Notes: generated by a model not told the origin, from the letters alone. Shown: positions 40,253-52,180, numbered from the stretch's first letter. The stretch: 64,000 nt of DNA from Parasedimentitalea marina (GCF_004006175.1 NZ_CP033220.1:99294-163293); one strand, 5' to 3'. Program-made: numbers and translations.

Positions 40253-42552
40253 TTACGCAGACAGGATACGCCCGGCGTCATCAAATGCCACAGCGGGGGT
40301 GCTGGCCTGCTTTCCAGCCACTTCAGCGTGAATTTTCTGGGCTTGGCCCAGGGCGTTGAACACTTGCTGCTGAAGCTTGTTCTCAGAGTAATTGAGCATC
40401 AGGTGGGTCTGCGCATCAACCGTCATGCGGTAGCGTATTTCAGGATTGTCAGTCAGCATCTGCAGGCCATCTGCCCATTCTTCGGAATGCACCAACAGCC
40501 CCGCCCTCGGCTGCGCAGTCATCATAAACCAGCCCCCGCGTGGCCACCGTCGCCATGCCACAGGCCGTATATTCGACCCATTTTGTATTGGCTTTGACCG
40601 CATTGAACGGCGTATGGGCCAGCGGGCACAGTCCGATATCCCATTTCCTGTCGGCCAAGGTCTTCAGGAATTCGCCATAATTGTTGACGGAGGGGACGAT
40701 CTGCACCCTGTCACCAAAGCGGGCCAAGACCTCGGGCACCGGGCTGAGCCCGAACAATTCGAAGATCACTCTGGGATTGCGATCCAGATAGACCTCCAGC
40801 GCAGGCAGGACAAACTGGAGGTCATGCATATGGCTTGAAGTGCCCATATAGCCAACCCGCTGCACGCCTCCCATGGTTGCGGGCCGCAGCACCCGGCGGC
40901 ACAGTAAATGCCACCGCAGAAGATCGGGCTGCGGGTGCCAAGGGTTTTCAGTCGGCGGTACATCCCCGGCGTGGAAGCATAAACCATGGTGGCCTGATCC
41001 AGCAACTGCCGCACGCATTGCAGCCGTTCCCTGCTGTTGTGCATGCGCCATTTGCTTTCCCCCAGTTCGCGGGGCACATTCAGCAAATCGTCGTCGATGT
41101 GATAGACGACTGGTATCATGCGCTTTTTGCCGGCCATGAGAATACGGTTCGCATGCGGGCCGCTATACCGGCAGCACAGGATCAGATCAGGCGCAAAGGC
41201 CCTGATCCTTTGATCCAGCCAGTCTCCGGCCGTTTTGGAAAAGCGCTTTGCCCCAAAATGCTGCGTCATCTCTGCTTCGGTGATGATGTCATACTGCATC
41301 TTGCCCTGATCAAACCAGGGCTGCAGCGGTTTGAGGAAAGAGAGTTGAAGGGTGGCAATCGTGTCATTGGCAATGAACAGGATGCGCTGTGGCGCTGCAG
41401 GCGGTAGGCTCCCGGCCTTCGCCGGAACGGCAGGAGACGGGGCTGGGGCCGGAACCTGTGCGGCGGGGCGGAACTGTGCCAGCGCATTGCGCAGCAGGGC
41501 GGTAAAGCGGCGGTAAATCTCATTGGGGTCCATCAAAACCCCCTGCCGCTCCAGGAAAGCATTTTGGCGTGCCACCAAGGCCGCGTGGTTGTGGCGGCAC
41601 TCTTGCGCAAAGTTGAGCCAGTCGTCCACGGCGCTGATCTGTGCCAACCCGGCATAGTTTCCGATATCCATGATGCCGTCGGGATCCCGCCAAACCCCGA
41701 CGGGCAGTCCAGCAAGCACCATGTCGAAGACAACCGTGGACGGGGCTGAAATGCCGTATCCGTACCCTGGCAGATTGACGTCGTAGATCGGCAGATTGTT
41801 CAGCGCAACATTCTCTGGCAGGGCGATATTGTTCTTCAGAACATATTGCCCGCCCGGATGCGGTCGCAGCGTAACCCCCTCGCCCGTGGGCTGGCGGCGG
41901 CAAAAATCAAAGAAGGTCTCCATAAAGGAGGCCTTGTGATCGCCAGTGGCCTGCAAGCGTGCGGAATGCATGTTCTCGCAGACCAGCGCTTGTGTCAGAG
42001 GCGGGTGGTCAGGATGGGTGCGGCGCCGTTGCAGCAGTGTTGGCGGGCCAGTCACAATGATTTTGGCGCGTTCAGATGCCCGCGTGGCAGAGAGGCGGTG
42101 TGGGGCAAGCCAGGAACAGACAACATCGGCATTGAAACCCACATCACGACCATGGCGGATATTATGTTCCCGGCTTTGCCGGAAGCCCACGCATTCCAGC
42201 CCGTGCTGGAGGGTCACCTTGAGAAAGGACGAGGGGTCGCCCGCATGATGGCGCTGGTTTCACGGTGTTCCGGCAAATCAGATTCGCTGGCCGAGATCAA
42301 AATGCCGCCACCGCCTTGCAGGGCAGTCAAACATCCGCGGATTCGCTGATGAGATGGATCTCCGCACCGGTATCGCGCACCATCGCAGCGAGCTCTTTCT
42401 GCCAGATGACACGGCTGTCTCTTTTGACGAACCCTTTGGTCACAAGAAAGCAAAGAGAGGCCTCTGTTTCCTGCCGGGCAAGGTAAACGAGGCCGCGTAG
42501 GATGTTCACATCCTGTAAAGATTAAAACGAAAACGGCTTGGGCAGAACGCAT
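40253..42552 (-). CDS. two-domain glycosyltransferase (frameshifts)
   Basis: About 766 residues. ATG 42552 has AAAGG upstream; the start is MRSAQAVFVLIFTG, with a frame change near 42510 and then VNILRGLVYLARQETEAS. The N-terminal part (VTLRPHPGGQYVLKNN, GYGISAPSTVVFDMVLAGLP) has the look of a CDP-glycerol-transferase or capsule-type GT-B segment. A Pro/Ala linker follows, then a second GT-B domain (RILFIANDTIATLQLSFL, YHIDDDLLNVPREL, RVGYMGTSSHMHDLQFVLPA, TKWVEYTACGMATVATRG). Frames shift near 42340, 42230, 40900-40950, 40800 and 40520. First of three glycosyltransferase genes in map order, last in transcription. Sugar specificity not readable. Confidence 0.65.
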
Positions 42553-42562
42553 CTTGAACCTT

Positions 42563-44081
42563 TCAGACAGAATGGACGGCAGTCATCAGATCTGCCTCTT
42601 CCATATAGGGGGAGCGGTTTTCGGCCAGGATCACGTCAAGCTCTTCAAACAACTGTGCCAGCAGGGCGCGCATGCGGCGCAGTTCAGCGCCATAGCGGGC
42701 CATTTCATTCAAGGGGCGTAGAGGTGCGCTCAATGCGACAACCCGGCAGCTCTCTGGCATTTCATCTTTGGCGAGCCAGAGATTGCTCACAGGAGCGCCG
42801 CCGATTTCGCCGATCTGCTTTAGACGCGCCGCATAACATGGTTTCAAAAGGTTGCCGGCCTTCTGAGAGAAAATGATCTCCACACCATTCTCCCCGTCGC
42901 CCGGAGACAGGGCGACATCGAAATTGAGCGTCCGCTTGGTCTGTGGCGCCGCCACGGAAAGGGCGCCCAATTTACGCACGGCCTTGTGCAGGTTGCCGGA
43001 CGGGTGCAATCCGTGCAGGACGGCAATGGGTTTTTCGGTGTCCGTCGGCGCAGGCGTTGGAAGGGTTTGCAGGAAGGCCGTGAGGCTGCAAGCTTCGGTT
43101 TCAGGGTCGCTCAGGTCAGACATCAGGCGCTTTAGATCTGAGAGGCTGTCCCCGCGAAGCTTCAGGTGGTCGGCCTCCAAATCATGGAGCAAATCAGCAA
43201 TATCCCGGTAGACGAAATCCGACAGAGGGTCATAGAGCGGGAAGCCGCTGGACAGGACCTGACCGCCATTGGTCAGGGTTGTCACCGCCCGATTAAGCGA
43301 TTTTACGGTGCTGAAGTTCTGTGCGTTGACGGGCAAAAAGCAAGCCAGGGACTGGGAGATGAGCTCGGCCTCCCGGGCTTCACTCCATTCCTCCAGGGTG
43401 GCAGGGACCGGCAGGCGCGCCAGCAGCTCAATGCGGTCCGAAGTCAGAGCGCGCTGATTGGTCAGGATTCTCAAATGCGGCGTAAATCCAAAGGCGCGGG
43501 CCCGTGCCAGTTCTTGCGAGAAAGCATGCAAATCTTCCAGTCCGACGCTGAAATAAGGATTATCTCCCATGCCAAACCAGCCAATGTCAAAAATCCGGCT
43601 GCTGCGGGCGCGCGCCGCTTTTCTTTAGGGTCCGGGTCAGCTTGTCAGTCTTGAAATGGTCAAAGGGGTCATTCAGGATATGGCAGGGCAGATCAGGGAT
43701 AAGCTGGGTAAGCTGCTGAGAGATCAAAGGCGTCGAACACAGGATGAAATCCAGAGTCCCAGAGATATCCCGAAGCCAGCGCCGCAGATGGACAAAGCGA
43801 CAGTCCTGGCGCTGACTGAAATAATCATCGCAGACGTCGATGCCAACAATGCATCCCTGCTGGCGCAGCCTGCGCGCCAGCACAATGGCATTGGCCTCAT
43901 GACACTTTGAGAAAATATAGATGTCATCCTTGTGTTTACGCGCTGTAGACAGATCCTGGATCGATGTGATGTTCAGCGTCACCCCCTGTTTGGCGAGATG
44001 CTGGCTTATCCGATGAAAGCGGATGCGCACCCCCGCCGAATGACGGATCTCTTCACTCCGGATGACCACTGTTACACGCAT
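42563..44081 (-). CDS. probable glycosyltransferase (one frameshift)
   Basis: About 506 residues. N-terminal RVTVVIRSEEIRHSAGVRIR, GCIVGIDVCDDYFSQRQ and DFILCSTPLISQQLTQLIPD suit the acceptor domain of a GT-B enzyme. The T run at 43606-43610 seems one base too long; shortening it joins PDFDIGWFGMGDNPYFSVGLED, a typical second-domain strand, to LTNQRALTSDRIELLARLP. The C-terminal third is unfamiliar. ATG 44081 has AAAGGA overlapping the end of the next gene, so the two are coupled. Only 10 bp separate it from the gene at 42552. No specific family recognised. Confidence 0.5.
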
Positions 44082-44085
44082 AGCT

Positions 44086-46427
44086 TTATCCTTTCAGCGC
44101 CCGCAGCACGGTCACCGACTGCAAAAGATCATCCCAGCGTGCCGGTGCTATGCAGGCCAGCCCAAGTGGGTCGATTTGATCTCTGCCAGAGGCGGGGCGG
44201 GTTGTGCCCGCCCGGACAAGCGTGGTGCAGAGGCTGCGCCAGCCCATGCCATGGCAGGACAGGCCAAAATGCAAATCGACATCCTTGGCGCCGGGCAGGG
44301 CGGCCCGGGCTGCAACCGTATCCTGCAGCGCGGCTTTGCGGATCAGGCAGAGGGCAAGACTGTTGGCCAGGACGGGATAGGTGGAGGCGGGCAGGGCATC
44401 CAGGACATCCGGCTCCACCACATTCAGCCGAGGCGCAGAGAGAAAGAGACCGCAGCAGGAAACAGCCCTGCGGACCCGAATTGCATGGTGGTGGCTTTCC
44501 CCCGTAAATCCTCATGCAGCAGAGCGGCTCCAATCGAACCTGCGGCAGGCTCAGCCTCAAGTTCAGCCCCCAGCACTGCGAGGAAGCGGCTGTCCAGCAG
44601 GGCGACGGCTTCGTCCAGCATGAGAAGGTGGTCGAAGGTTGCCGCGCCATGGATCGCGTCAAGATCGCCAAGGGTGCCAGTGTCAGGGGCTATGCAGGTG
44701 ACCCGCCCGGAAATAGGGCTTCGGCAATCTCTATGACCCTGGCAATTTCAGCATCCCCAGCATAGCGCGCCGGGCGGACGAGGACCTGACCAACATGAAT
44801 GTCCTGTTGCGGTAGCAGCGAAGAAAGCGCCCTTTCAGAGAGTGCTGGATCCGAGGCCTGCAACACCACTGTCAGCGACAATTCAGTCTCTAACAAGGGG
44901 ATATAGGGGCATCTGGCGCCACCGGGAAGAGATTACGGCTATCATTTGGAGATCGATCCGGGTGGCAGACCACAGCCAGATGCAGCGGTGCCAGCCAATG
45001 CCCGTCTGCCTGGGCATCATCCAGGGTGGTCGCACCACTGTCTGCGCGCAACAGCAGCGGCTGGTCCGCCTGCGGTCTGTGGGACTGGGGCAGCGCAACG
45101 GACCACAGGGGTTTCAGACTGGTTTTGCTGCACACAAGATACGGGCCAGGGGCCTGTGTATAACCTTTGGCAGCGCCATGCGGCGGGACACCAGGGCCGC
45201 CAGGGAGGGCACGCCATGACAGGGAAGCTGTAGGGTCATGCCGGTACCGCGACTATGGCCCTCTTCTGGATCCAGAGACGCCTGCAGCCATTCCAGCCCT
45301 GGGGTTTCGGCCTTATCCTGCGGTGCAGAAACTGCAGTCAGCCCCAGGCCAAAGACCGTTTTCAGCCAGCCCCGGAATGCGGGAGAGAACAGCCGTTCTG
45401 CACCGGTAGCACCGGCTGTGCGCACAGCCAGGCGGGACACCGCAAATCCGGATCGGGCCGGGCCTGCCGCAAGTTCGCCCAGCAGGGCTTGGCTGATGCG
45501 CCAATACTCATCCATCGGGTTGCTGGCCAGACTGTGCGCCGCCCGCTCTACTGCGTGCAGCCCGCCCCGCAACAGCGAAGGGAAGGTGATCAGCGCATAG
45601 CCCTGTGTCACAGAAAAACTGTCCGACAACTCAAGGAGGACCGGCATAAAGGGATTGATCATAGCAACATCAAGGAATGCCGGGCCCTTGACGGGTAGAC
45701 TGGCGCTCCCGACGGCAACAAAACGGAGGGGGTAAGGGGATCCGCCTGCCAGGCCCGCAGCATTCCTGGCGCCTCATCAGAGCTGTCCTCTTGCCCGGTG
45801 AAGACAAAGCGCAAGCGACTCTCATCCGCAAACCAGATGTTCTCAATACAGGCGCGCCCCTTCAGGAAGCAGCCAGCGACCGGGGAACTCACTGCCCCGT
45901 CCATAGGCAAGAAGGCTTCCTCTGGGCTGTCCGGAGACTTCAGGACCGGCGCCTGGGCCGTATTCGCCAAGTCGCGCGCAACCATCTGGACATAGGTCGA
46001 GATCGGTCCGCATGTCTTTGTGGCCTCCTCCGGGGAGGCAAAGCGGCCCAGCTCATAAGAGGCGGCAAACAAGGCGGTATAGCCAACATTATGTGGTCGC
46101 TGATCAGCAGGCTGGCCGGACAGGGGCTCCAGCGTTGTCTGGTCAGGCCCGGCAATGATTGGACTGTCTTGCGCAACATCGGCCCCGGAATCGCAAGGAC
46201 CTCCCCAGACCCGAAATTCTGAGCCGCAGCATGGGGGCTGAGCACTGTGGTTTTCACGGGCTCCGGCTGCGGGGCTGCGGGAAACCCGGACGGCCAAGAA
46301 CGCGGCCGATCAGCAGGTAATGCTGCTGCGGTGACAGGCCAGACAGAACCGCATCGGGGTAGGTTTGACTGTACCAGTCCGGGTCGAAACCGGCCAGCGT
46401 TGCTAAATGTTCATCTGTGTCAGACAT
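44086..46427 (-). CDS. large protein of glycosyltransferase-locus type (many frameshifts)
   Basis: About 780 residues. ATG 46427 opens MSDTDEHLATLAGFDPDWYS, then YPDAVLSGLSPQQHYLLIGR, the FDxxWY/YPDV-HYL N-terminal module common on polysaccharide glycosyltransferases. The middle is unfamiliar. Near 44690-44890 SLTVVLQASDPALSERALSS and LLPQQDIHVGQVLVRP look like the start of a GT2-type domain, followed by LLMLDEAVALLDSRFL and DVDLHFGLSCHGMGWRSLC. Frames shift near 46260, 46200, 45660, 45120, 44890, 44690 and 44420; because of these the domain layout is approximate. The stop TAA 44086 abuts the next gene. Confidence 0.5.
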
Positions 46428-46483
46428 CGAGACTCCAACTCATCCCTTGCCGGTGCTCTGTGGGCAATTGGCATTTCTGGTGC

Positions 46484-46504
46484 GGGCTGGTTTTGAACCA
46501 GCCC
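46484..46504. terminator. strong hairpin between kdsD and the glycosyltransferase operon
   Basis: Perfect 9-bp stem GGGCTGGTT, loop of 3, AACCAGCCC. It lies 22 bp past the kdsD stop (minus strand) and 57 bp before the next minus-strand ATG. No T run follows in that direction, so it may attenuate rather than end transcription. Confidence 0.5.
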
Positions 46505-46526
46505 ATTTTAAACGGCCTTTGTGGTC

Positions 46527-47499
46527 TCACACAAGACCAGCTTTGAGGCAATCATGTATGCGCAAAAGTCCGATCGGTGCATTGTCTGCATCAACGACGA
46601 TCAGAGCATTGATCTTGCTTTCGTTCATCAGTCCCAAAGCTTGGGCTGCCATCATCTCCGGGCCAACGGTTTTAGGGTTAGACGTCGCAACTTCACAGGC
46701 CGTGAGGTCCGTAATCCTGTCGATATGACGGCGCAGATCCCCGTCCGAGATCACCCTGCGACCTTCCCGTCTGCAACCACGCAGGCAATCCCAAAACCAG
46801 CTTCACTCATCTGGATCAGTACCTCTGTCATCGGCAGATCTGGCGCCACGGCTGCGAGAGCGCTGGTCTCATGCATCAATTGGCGCACCTGGGCGAGCTG
46901 CAGACCCAGCTTCCCCAGGATGATTGTTGCGGAACTCTTCTGGTTTAAAGGCGCGTTGCTCCATCAAAGCCACCGCCAGAGCATCCCCAGGGCCAAAGTC
47001 AGGGTTGTCGACGTGGTTGGCGCCATCCCGATTGCACAGGCTTCCGGTGCGCCCGGAAGGAGCAGACGCAGGTCGGCCTGCCGCATGAGCGTGCTGTCCG
47101 AGATGCTGGAAATGCCAATCAGGGGAATGTTGAACCGACGTGTATAAGTAATCAGATCACTCAACTCGCGGGTTTCCCCAGAGTTTGAGATCAGGATGCA
47201 GACATCATCCTTGGTGATCATGCCCAGATCGCCGTGGCTTGCCTCGGAGGCATGCACAAAATAGGCCGTTGTCCCGGTAGAGGCCAAGGTGGCTGCCAGC
47301 TTGCGGCCAATATGGCCTGACTTCCCGATGCCGGACACAATCACGCGCCCCGGCTGGCCAGAATGCAGCGCACAGCAGGTGCAAGATCCGCTGGCAGATT
47401 GTCTCTCATACAGGCAATGGCGGTGCTTTCGATGTCCAGCACCCGGGCGGCTGTCCGCAAAATTCCCGAGGCATCCTGTGCCATCTTATCCTGAGGCAT
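46527..47499 (-). CDS. kdsD: arabinose-5-phosphate isomerase, KdsD/KpsF type (frameshifts)
   Basis: Interconverts ribulose-5-phosphate and arabinose-5-phosphate, precursor of Kdo. About 324 residues. ATG 47499 has GGAGAG 5 bp upstream. After one G is added near 47342 the SIS domain reads SRGRVIVSGIGKSGHIGRKL, with HASEASHGDLGMI and ILISNSGETREL as sugar-phosphate motifs. Frame changes near 46965-46980, 46925 and 46760 precede FRNNHPGGKLG and two CBS domains (TEVLIQMSEAGFGIACVV, VISDGDLRRHI, ALIVVDADNAPIGLLRIHD). The KpsF or KdsD label cannot be decided by sequence; the capsule context favours a KpsF role. Confidence 0.85.
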
Positions 47500-47534
47500 A
47501 TAGCTCTCCGTGGTTACGTTTAAGTCGCAAGTGC

Positions 47535-47559
47535 ATTTGAAGTAAATATTACTTCAAAT
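47535..47559. promoter_or_regulatory. AT-rich 11-bp inverted repeat in a divergent promoter region
   Basis: ATTTGAAGTAA, spacer ATA, and the exact reverse complement TTACTTCAAAT. It starts 36 bp upstream of the kdsD ATG, in the A+T-rich gap (47500-47747) that must also drive the plus-strand operon starting at 47748. An arm length and symmetry like this suit a dimeric repressor or activator. No gene for it is seen nearby. Confidence 0.55.
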
Positions 47560-47747
47560 CAATGACATACGTCAATTTCAATCGGTTCAAGTGGAAGGGG
47601 GTGACCTGAAAGAAATAATGAAATTGCCCTCGCAAAGCCAAGCGTAGAACATTATACAGGCTGCATGCCAAGTTGCAACACGCAGCGGCGCGCGGACAGA
47701 GAGAAGCCTTGTGGGGTCTCTCGCTGTCAATTCAAGGGTATACTGCT

Positions 47748-48470
47748 ATGACGCATTTTACAGAGAAGACATTGAAGATTTTTGTTGGGTGGGATTCCCG
47801 GGAAGATATTGCCTGGCAGGTCTGTCGCCATTCCATCACCCGCCACACCCGCGGTGATGTGGAGATTTACCCACTCAAACAGCCAACGCTACGAGAACTG
47901 GGCCTTTATACAAGGACCGCAGACAAAGCCACGACCGAATTCTCGATCACCCGCTTCCTGACGCCTTATCTTGCGGCGCATGATGGCTGGTCAATCTTTG
48001 TCGACTGCGACTTTCTGCTCTCCGGTGATGTGACCAAATTGCTCGATATCGTGTCCAGCGATAAGGCCCTTTATTGCGTGCAGCACGATTACACACCGGC
48101 CAATGCTGTCAAGATGGACGGTAAAGAGCAAACAACCTACCCACGCAAGAACTGGTCCTCCTTCATGGCCTTCAATGGGGCTCATCCCAAGGTCAAGGCG
48201 CTGACACCGGCTGTGGTCAATTCCTCCAGTCCCGCCTACCTGCACCGGTTCAACTGGCTGGAAGACGAAGATATGGGCGCTTTGGATCTGGAATGGAACT
48301 TCCTCGAAGGGGAATATGCAAAGCCGGATCAAATGCCCATGTGCGTGCATTACACCAATGGCGGCCCTTGGTTTGAGAATTGGCAAGACGTTGATTTTGG
48401 AAACGAGTGGCGCACAGAACGCGATATGTATCTCGCCAGCACTCAGGCTTCGGAGCAGGCTGCCGAATAG
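47748..48470 (+). CDS. GT8-like glycosyltransferase
   Basis: 240 residues, intact. LKIFVGWDSREDIAWQVC is the nucleotide-binding start, IFVDCDFLL carries the DxD metal site, and HYTNGGPWFENWQDVDF closes the domain. This is the small family 8-like transferase often found in Rhodobacteraceae capsule loci. ATG 47748 with AAGGGT upstream is preferred to the open frame at 47673, whose first 25 residues are not family-like. First gene of the plus-strand run to 54723. Confidence 0.78.
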   Translation: MTHFTEKTLKIFVGWDSREDIAWQVCRHSITRHTRGDVEIYPLKQPTLRELGLYTRTADKATTEFSITRFLTPYLAAHDGWSIFVDCDFLLSGDVTKLLDIVSSDKALYCVQHDYTPANAVKMDGKEQTTYPRKNWSSFMAFNGAHPKVKALTPAVVNSSSPAYLHRFNWLEDEDMGALDLEWNFLEGEYAKPDQMPMCVHYTNGGPWFENWQDVDFGNEWRTERDMYLASTQASEQAAE

Positions 48471-48522
48471 GCCCCGCCTGCCTCCAGAACAGCCCGCAGA
48501 CCCAGCCGGAGGATCGCCGCCG

Positions 48523-49405
48523 ATGATTGACTATGACCGTTTGAAACAGCAATTTTCCGCCGCTCAGCAGACCTGGGCTGCGGCTGACCCGTTTCCCTAT
48601 TGCACCTTCGAGGGCTTTCTCGCGCTCCCCGGGCGCAGCAGATTGCCGATGATTTCCCCGCCGTCATGGCCAAGATCAGCAAACCTCTGAAACGCCATCA
48701 CGATGTCGAACAGAAGCGCGGCGTGCCGGATCTCAGCCTGATGTCCGAGACCCAGCAGCAGTTTTTCGACCAGATCCTGGGCCCCGAATTCATCGCCTTT
48801 CTGGAACAGCTCACCGGGATTTCACCGCTGTATCCGGATCCGGATCTGGTAGGCGGCGGATTGCATGAAATCTACACCGGCGGGTTTCTCAACACCCATG
48901 CCGATTTCAACTTTCACCCCAAGACCGGCAAGCACCGCTGCCTGAACCTGATCCTCTATCTCAATGCCGACTGGCAGGAGGACTGGCACGGCCAGCTTGA
49001 ACTGTGGTCCGAAAACCTGGACGGCGAACCGGTACGGGTTGCACCGACACTGAACACTGCGGCGCTGTTTCGCACCACCGAAACCTCGTGGCATGGTCAC
49101 CCCAAGCCGCTGGCCTGCCCCGAGCACGTCAGCCGCCGCTCGCTGGCGGTCTATTACTACACCGACTGGCCCGAGGGGCTGGAGCAGCGCGCCAAGACCA
49201 CCTATGTGCTGACCCCGGATCAGCAACAGGACCTGCGTCAGGACCTGCTGGCGGGCTGGGATCAGATCGCCGATGCCGATGCCGCCTGCCGACTGGCCCG
49301 GCGCTATCAGCCCGCCATGTGCGCCAGACCTACGAGGCGCTGCTGGCCGAAAAGGCGTCGACGGCCGGGTCCGCTGCCGCCTCTGACACAGACCAACCCG
49401 GGTAG
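48523..49405 (+). CDS. 2OG-Fe(II) oxygenase (two frameshifts)
   Basis: About 295 residues. The double-stranded beta-helix motifs are clear: iron-binding His and Asp in FLNTHADFNFH, distal His in TSWHGHPKPL, and 2-oxoglutarate-binding Arg in RRSLAVYYYTDWP. The region LNLILYLNADWQEDWHGQLE is typical of prolyl 4-hydroxylase-like enzymes. A C is missing near 48636 and a base near 49320; repair joins EGFLALPRAQQIADDF and ARRYQPADVRQTYEALL. Start ATG 48523 has GGAGGA upstream. It likely hydroxylates a sugar, lipid or protein in the polysaccharide pathway; the substrate is unknown. Confidence 0.78.
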
Positions 49406-49415
49406 GATTATACGA

Positions 49416-50551
49416 ATGACACGCATTCTGGTCACCGGCGGCGCCGGTTTCATTGGCTCTCATCTGGTGCCCGCGCTGCTGGCCCAGGGCCACGAGCTGC
49501 GCATTCTGGACAGCCTCAGCCCGCAAATTCACGGCGCGGTGCCTGAAGGCACCGGCTGGCTCAATGCCACCCCGGGGCTGGAGTTCCAGCGCGGCAGCGT
49601 CACGGTACGCGAAGACCTGGCCCGCGCCATCGACGGCATCGAGGCCATCGTGCACCTGGCCTCGGAAACCGGCACCGGGCAATCGATGTATGAAATCAGC
49701 CGCTATGCCCAGGAAAACGTGCAGGGCACCGCCGAGCTGATGCAGGTGCTGGCCACCACCCCCGGCCATGCGGTGCAGCGGGTGCTGCTGGCCTCATCCC
49801 GGTCGGTCTATGGCGAAGGCGCCTATCTGCGCGCCTCGGACGGTCAGCGTCTGACCCCGGCGGCGCGCAGTGCCGCCGCCCTGAAGAGCCACCAGTGGGA
49901 TCCCACCTGCCCGGATAGCGGCGAAGTGCTGCAGCTGGTTGCCACCCGCGAAGAGGACCGCACCGCGCCGTCGTCGATCTATGCGGCGACCAAGCTGATG
50001 CAAGAGGATCTTTTGCGCATCACCTGTGACAGCACCGGCATTGGCTACGGCATCCTGCGGTTGCAGAATGTCTACGGCGAAGGCCAGTCGCTGAAAAACC
50101 CCTATACCGGCATCCTGTCGATCTTCTCGACCAAGATCCGCCGCGGGCTGGAACTGCCGATTTTTGAGGACGGGCTGGAAAGCCGTGACTTCGTGCATGT
50201 CTCGGATGTGGCGGCGGCCTTTGCAGCGGCGCTGGCGCGCCCAAGGCGCCCGATACGGTGATCAATGTCGGCTCGGGCCGCGCCACCTCGGTGCTTGAGA
50301 TGGCCACGGCGCTGGCGCGCGCCTTTGACGCCACCCCCAACACCCGGATCACCGGCGAGTACCGGCTGGGCGACATCCGCCACAACGCCGCCGACATCAC
50401 CCGCCTGCATGATGTTCTGGGCCTGGAGCCGCAAATCGACCTGCAACAGGGTCTGAACCGCTTTGCCACCTGGGTGCAGGACCAGCCGCTGCCCGAAGAC
50501 CTGCTGGCCCAGGCCAATGCCGAACTCAAAGCCCGGAATATGATGGGATGA
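49416..50551 (+). CDS. NAD-dependent sugar epimerase/dehydratase (one frameshift)
   Basis: About 378 residues, extended [23 protein letters not shown] gives the Rossmann GGxGxxG, SSRSVYGEG is the catalytic Ser region and SIYAATKLM the Y-x3-K. ESRDFVHVSDVAAAF and NVGSGRATSVLEMA are substrate-domain landmarks of UDP-glucose 4-epimerase-like enzymes. A base is lost near 50243; repair gives LARPKAPDTVINVGSG. ATG 49416 has AGGA upstream. The insert LTPAARSAAALKSHQWDPTC is larger than in GalE. The exact nucleotide sugar is not determinable. Confidence 0.82.
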
Positions 50552-50601
50552 GATTGAACGCCGCAACACCAGCGATCAAACACGGATAAAGGTTAAACCC
50601 A

Positions 50602-52179
50602 ATGTCACTTTTTCAATTCTCTTCGCAAGAAGCCTCCCAAAACATTCGAAAAAATCGTAGCAGCCGCTGGCCGGATGGACGGCGTAAAAACGAAACCCGA
50701 CTGACTGGTTTTGCCGATGTAACGGTCACCCCCACCTTCAGCTTTGATACGGCTGACAAGATTCTGACAATCGGCTCCTGTTTTGCACGGGAGATTGAAA
50801 AACGTCTGGCCTCGCTGGGATTTACACTGCCTGCTCTCGACATCGAGATTCCGCAGGAAGAACGGATCCGGCAGACCGCCAATAGCATCCTAAACAAATA
50901 CACTGTTCATTCGATGGAAAACGAAATCCGCTGGGGATTTGAAGACGTCGGCATCCCCTTTCAAGATTTTTTTCTACGCGGAGGAGAAGACACCTGGCAT
51001 GACGCGCAGATGGTGCCCAACCTGCCCCCCGTCAGTTTTGAACGGGTAACCGAGCGACGCCGGATGGTGTCAAAATGATGTCTCGGCTCCCAGAATGCCG
51101 GATTGTCGTCATTACCCTTGGCCTTGTTGAAGCCTGGTACGACAGCAAGACAGAGATGTTCTTGAATGCCATGCCTCCTGCCTTCGCCATAAAGGAAGAA
51201 CCCCAGCGCTTTCAGCTGAGAACGTTGGATCTTGATGAAATCGTTGCCTCCCTGGAGCGAATCCATGGGTTGATCACCCGGTACGGGCATCCTGACTTCA
51301 AAATGCTGATCACGGTATCTCCGGTTCCGTTCAAGGCCACAATGACCGGAACTGATGCACTGATCGCCAACACCTACGGCAAAAGTGTGCAACGGGCCGC
51401 CGCCGAAGTGTTCAATGCACGCCATGACAACGTCAATTACTTCCCCAGCTATGAAATGGTGACCCTGTCCGAGCGGGCGGCGGCATATGAGGCCGACAAC
51501 ATTCACGTCACACGGCCCATGGTCGAACACATTATGGCAACTGTCGTAGCGGCATACGCCCCCAGCGTCAGCCTGTCTAAAGCTGAGGAGCCGCGGCCAG
51601 AAAATGATCGAGACCGGGAAAAGTCCAACACCCGCAGTGGCCTGCTGTTGGAAGCCAAACAAAATCTATCCGATGGGAATTTCAGATCTGCCATTACCAA
51701 TCTGAGCAGTCTGCTCTATCGCTTTTCCAACAAGCTGCGCCCCGCACAGCTTGCCAACGCTCATCTGAAATTGGGTGTTGCCCTGTTTCGGACCAAACAA
51801 GCGAATGAAGCTGTCCAGCAACTAAAGATAGCAAAAACTGAACCCAGAGCACCCCAACACCACATATTATCTTGGCTTAGGCTTGGCGCGTCTCAAGCAG
51901 GACGATAGAGCCCTGGATATGTTCCGTGAAGCCCTACGCCTGGACAGCTCGGTTCCGGATCACCATTGGCGCCTGGGCAAACAGCTGATGAACATGCAGC
52001 AAGAAGATGAAGCCCTCACACATCTCAGAAATGCTCTCGCTCTGGCTCCCGACCACAAGGGGCAAAGGCAGCACTGGATGAGCATGCACGAAATGCACCC
52101 AACCCCACATCTTAAAGATTGCGGACAAGCCCAGGGACGGCGAGTGAAGACGAATGACATTGCAAACAGGGGCGCGTGA
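50602..52179 (+). CDS. GSCFA-domain protein with C-terminal TPR repeats (two frameshifts)
   Basis: About 526 residues. ILTIGSCFAREIEKRLASLG shows the family signature GSCFA at residues 58-62; NSILNKYTVHSMENEIRW and FKMLITVSPVPFKATM are further conserved parts. Missing A near 51076 (MVSKMMSRLPECRIVVIT) and a base change near 51850 (LGLGLARLKQDDRALDMF) split it. The last 150 residues are TPR-like (RSAITNLSSLLYRF, EALTHLRNALALAPDH). GSCFA proteins are SGNH-hydrolase-like and often sit in surface polysaccharide loci; acyl or sulfate-ester handling has been proposed, with no certain function here. Confidence 0.75.
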
Positions 52180-52180
52180 A

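Noticed and set aside
40253..46427. Reading the glycosyltransferase block as decayed pseudogenes
   Set aside because: Each break can be repaired at a short base run and both sides remain protein-like; error is simpler than decay, though the many breaks in 44086-46427 keep this open.
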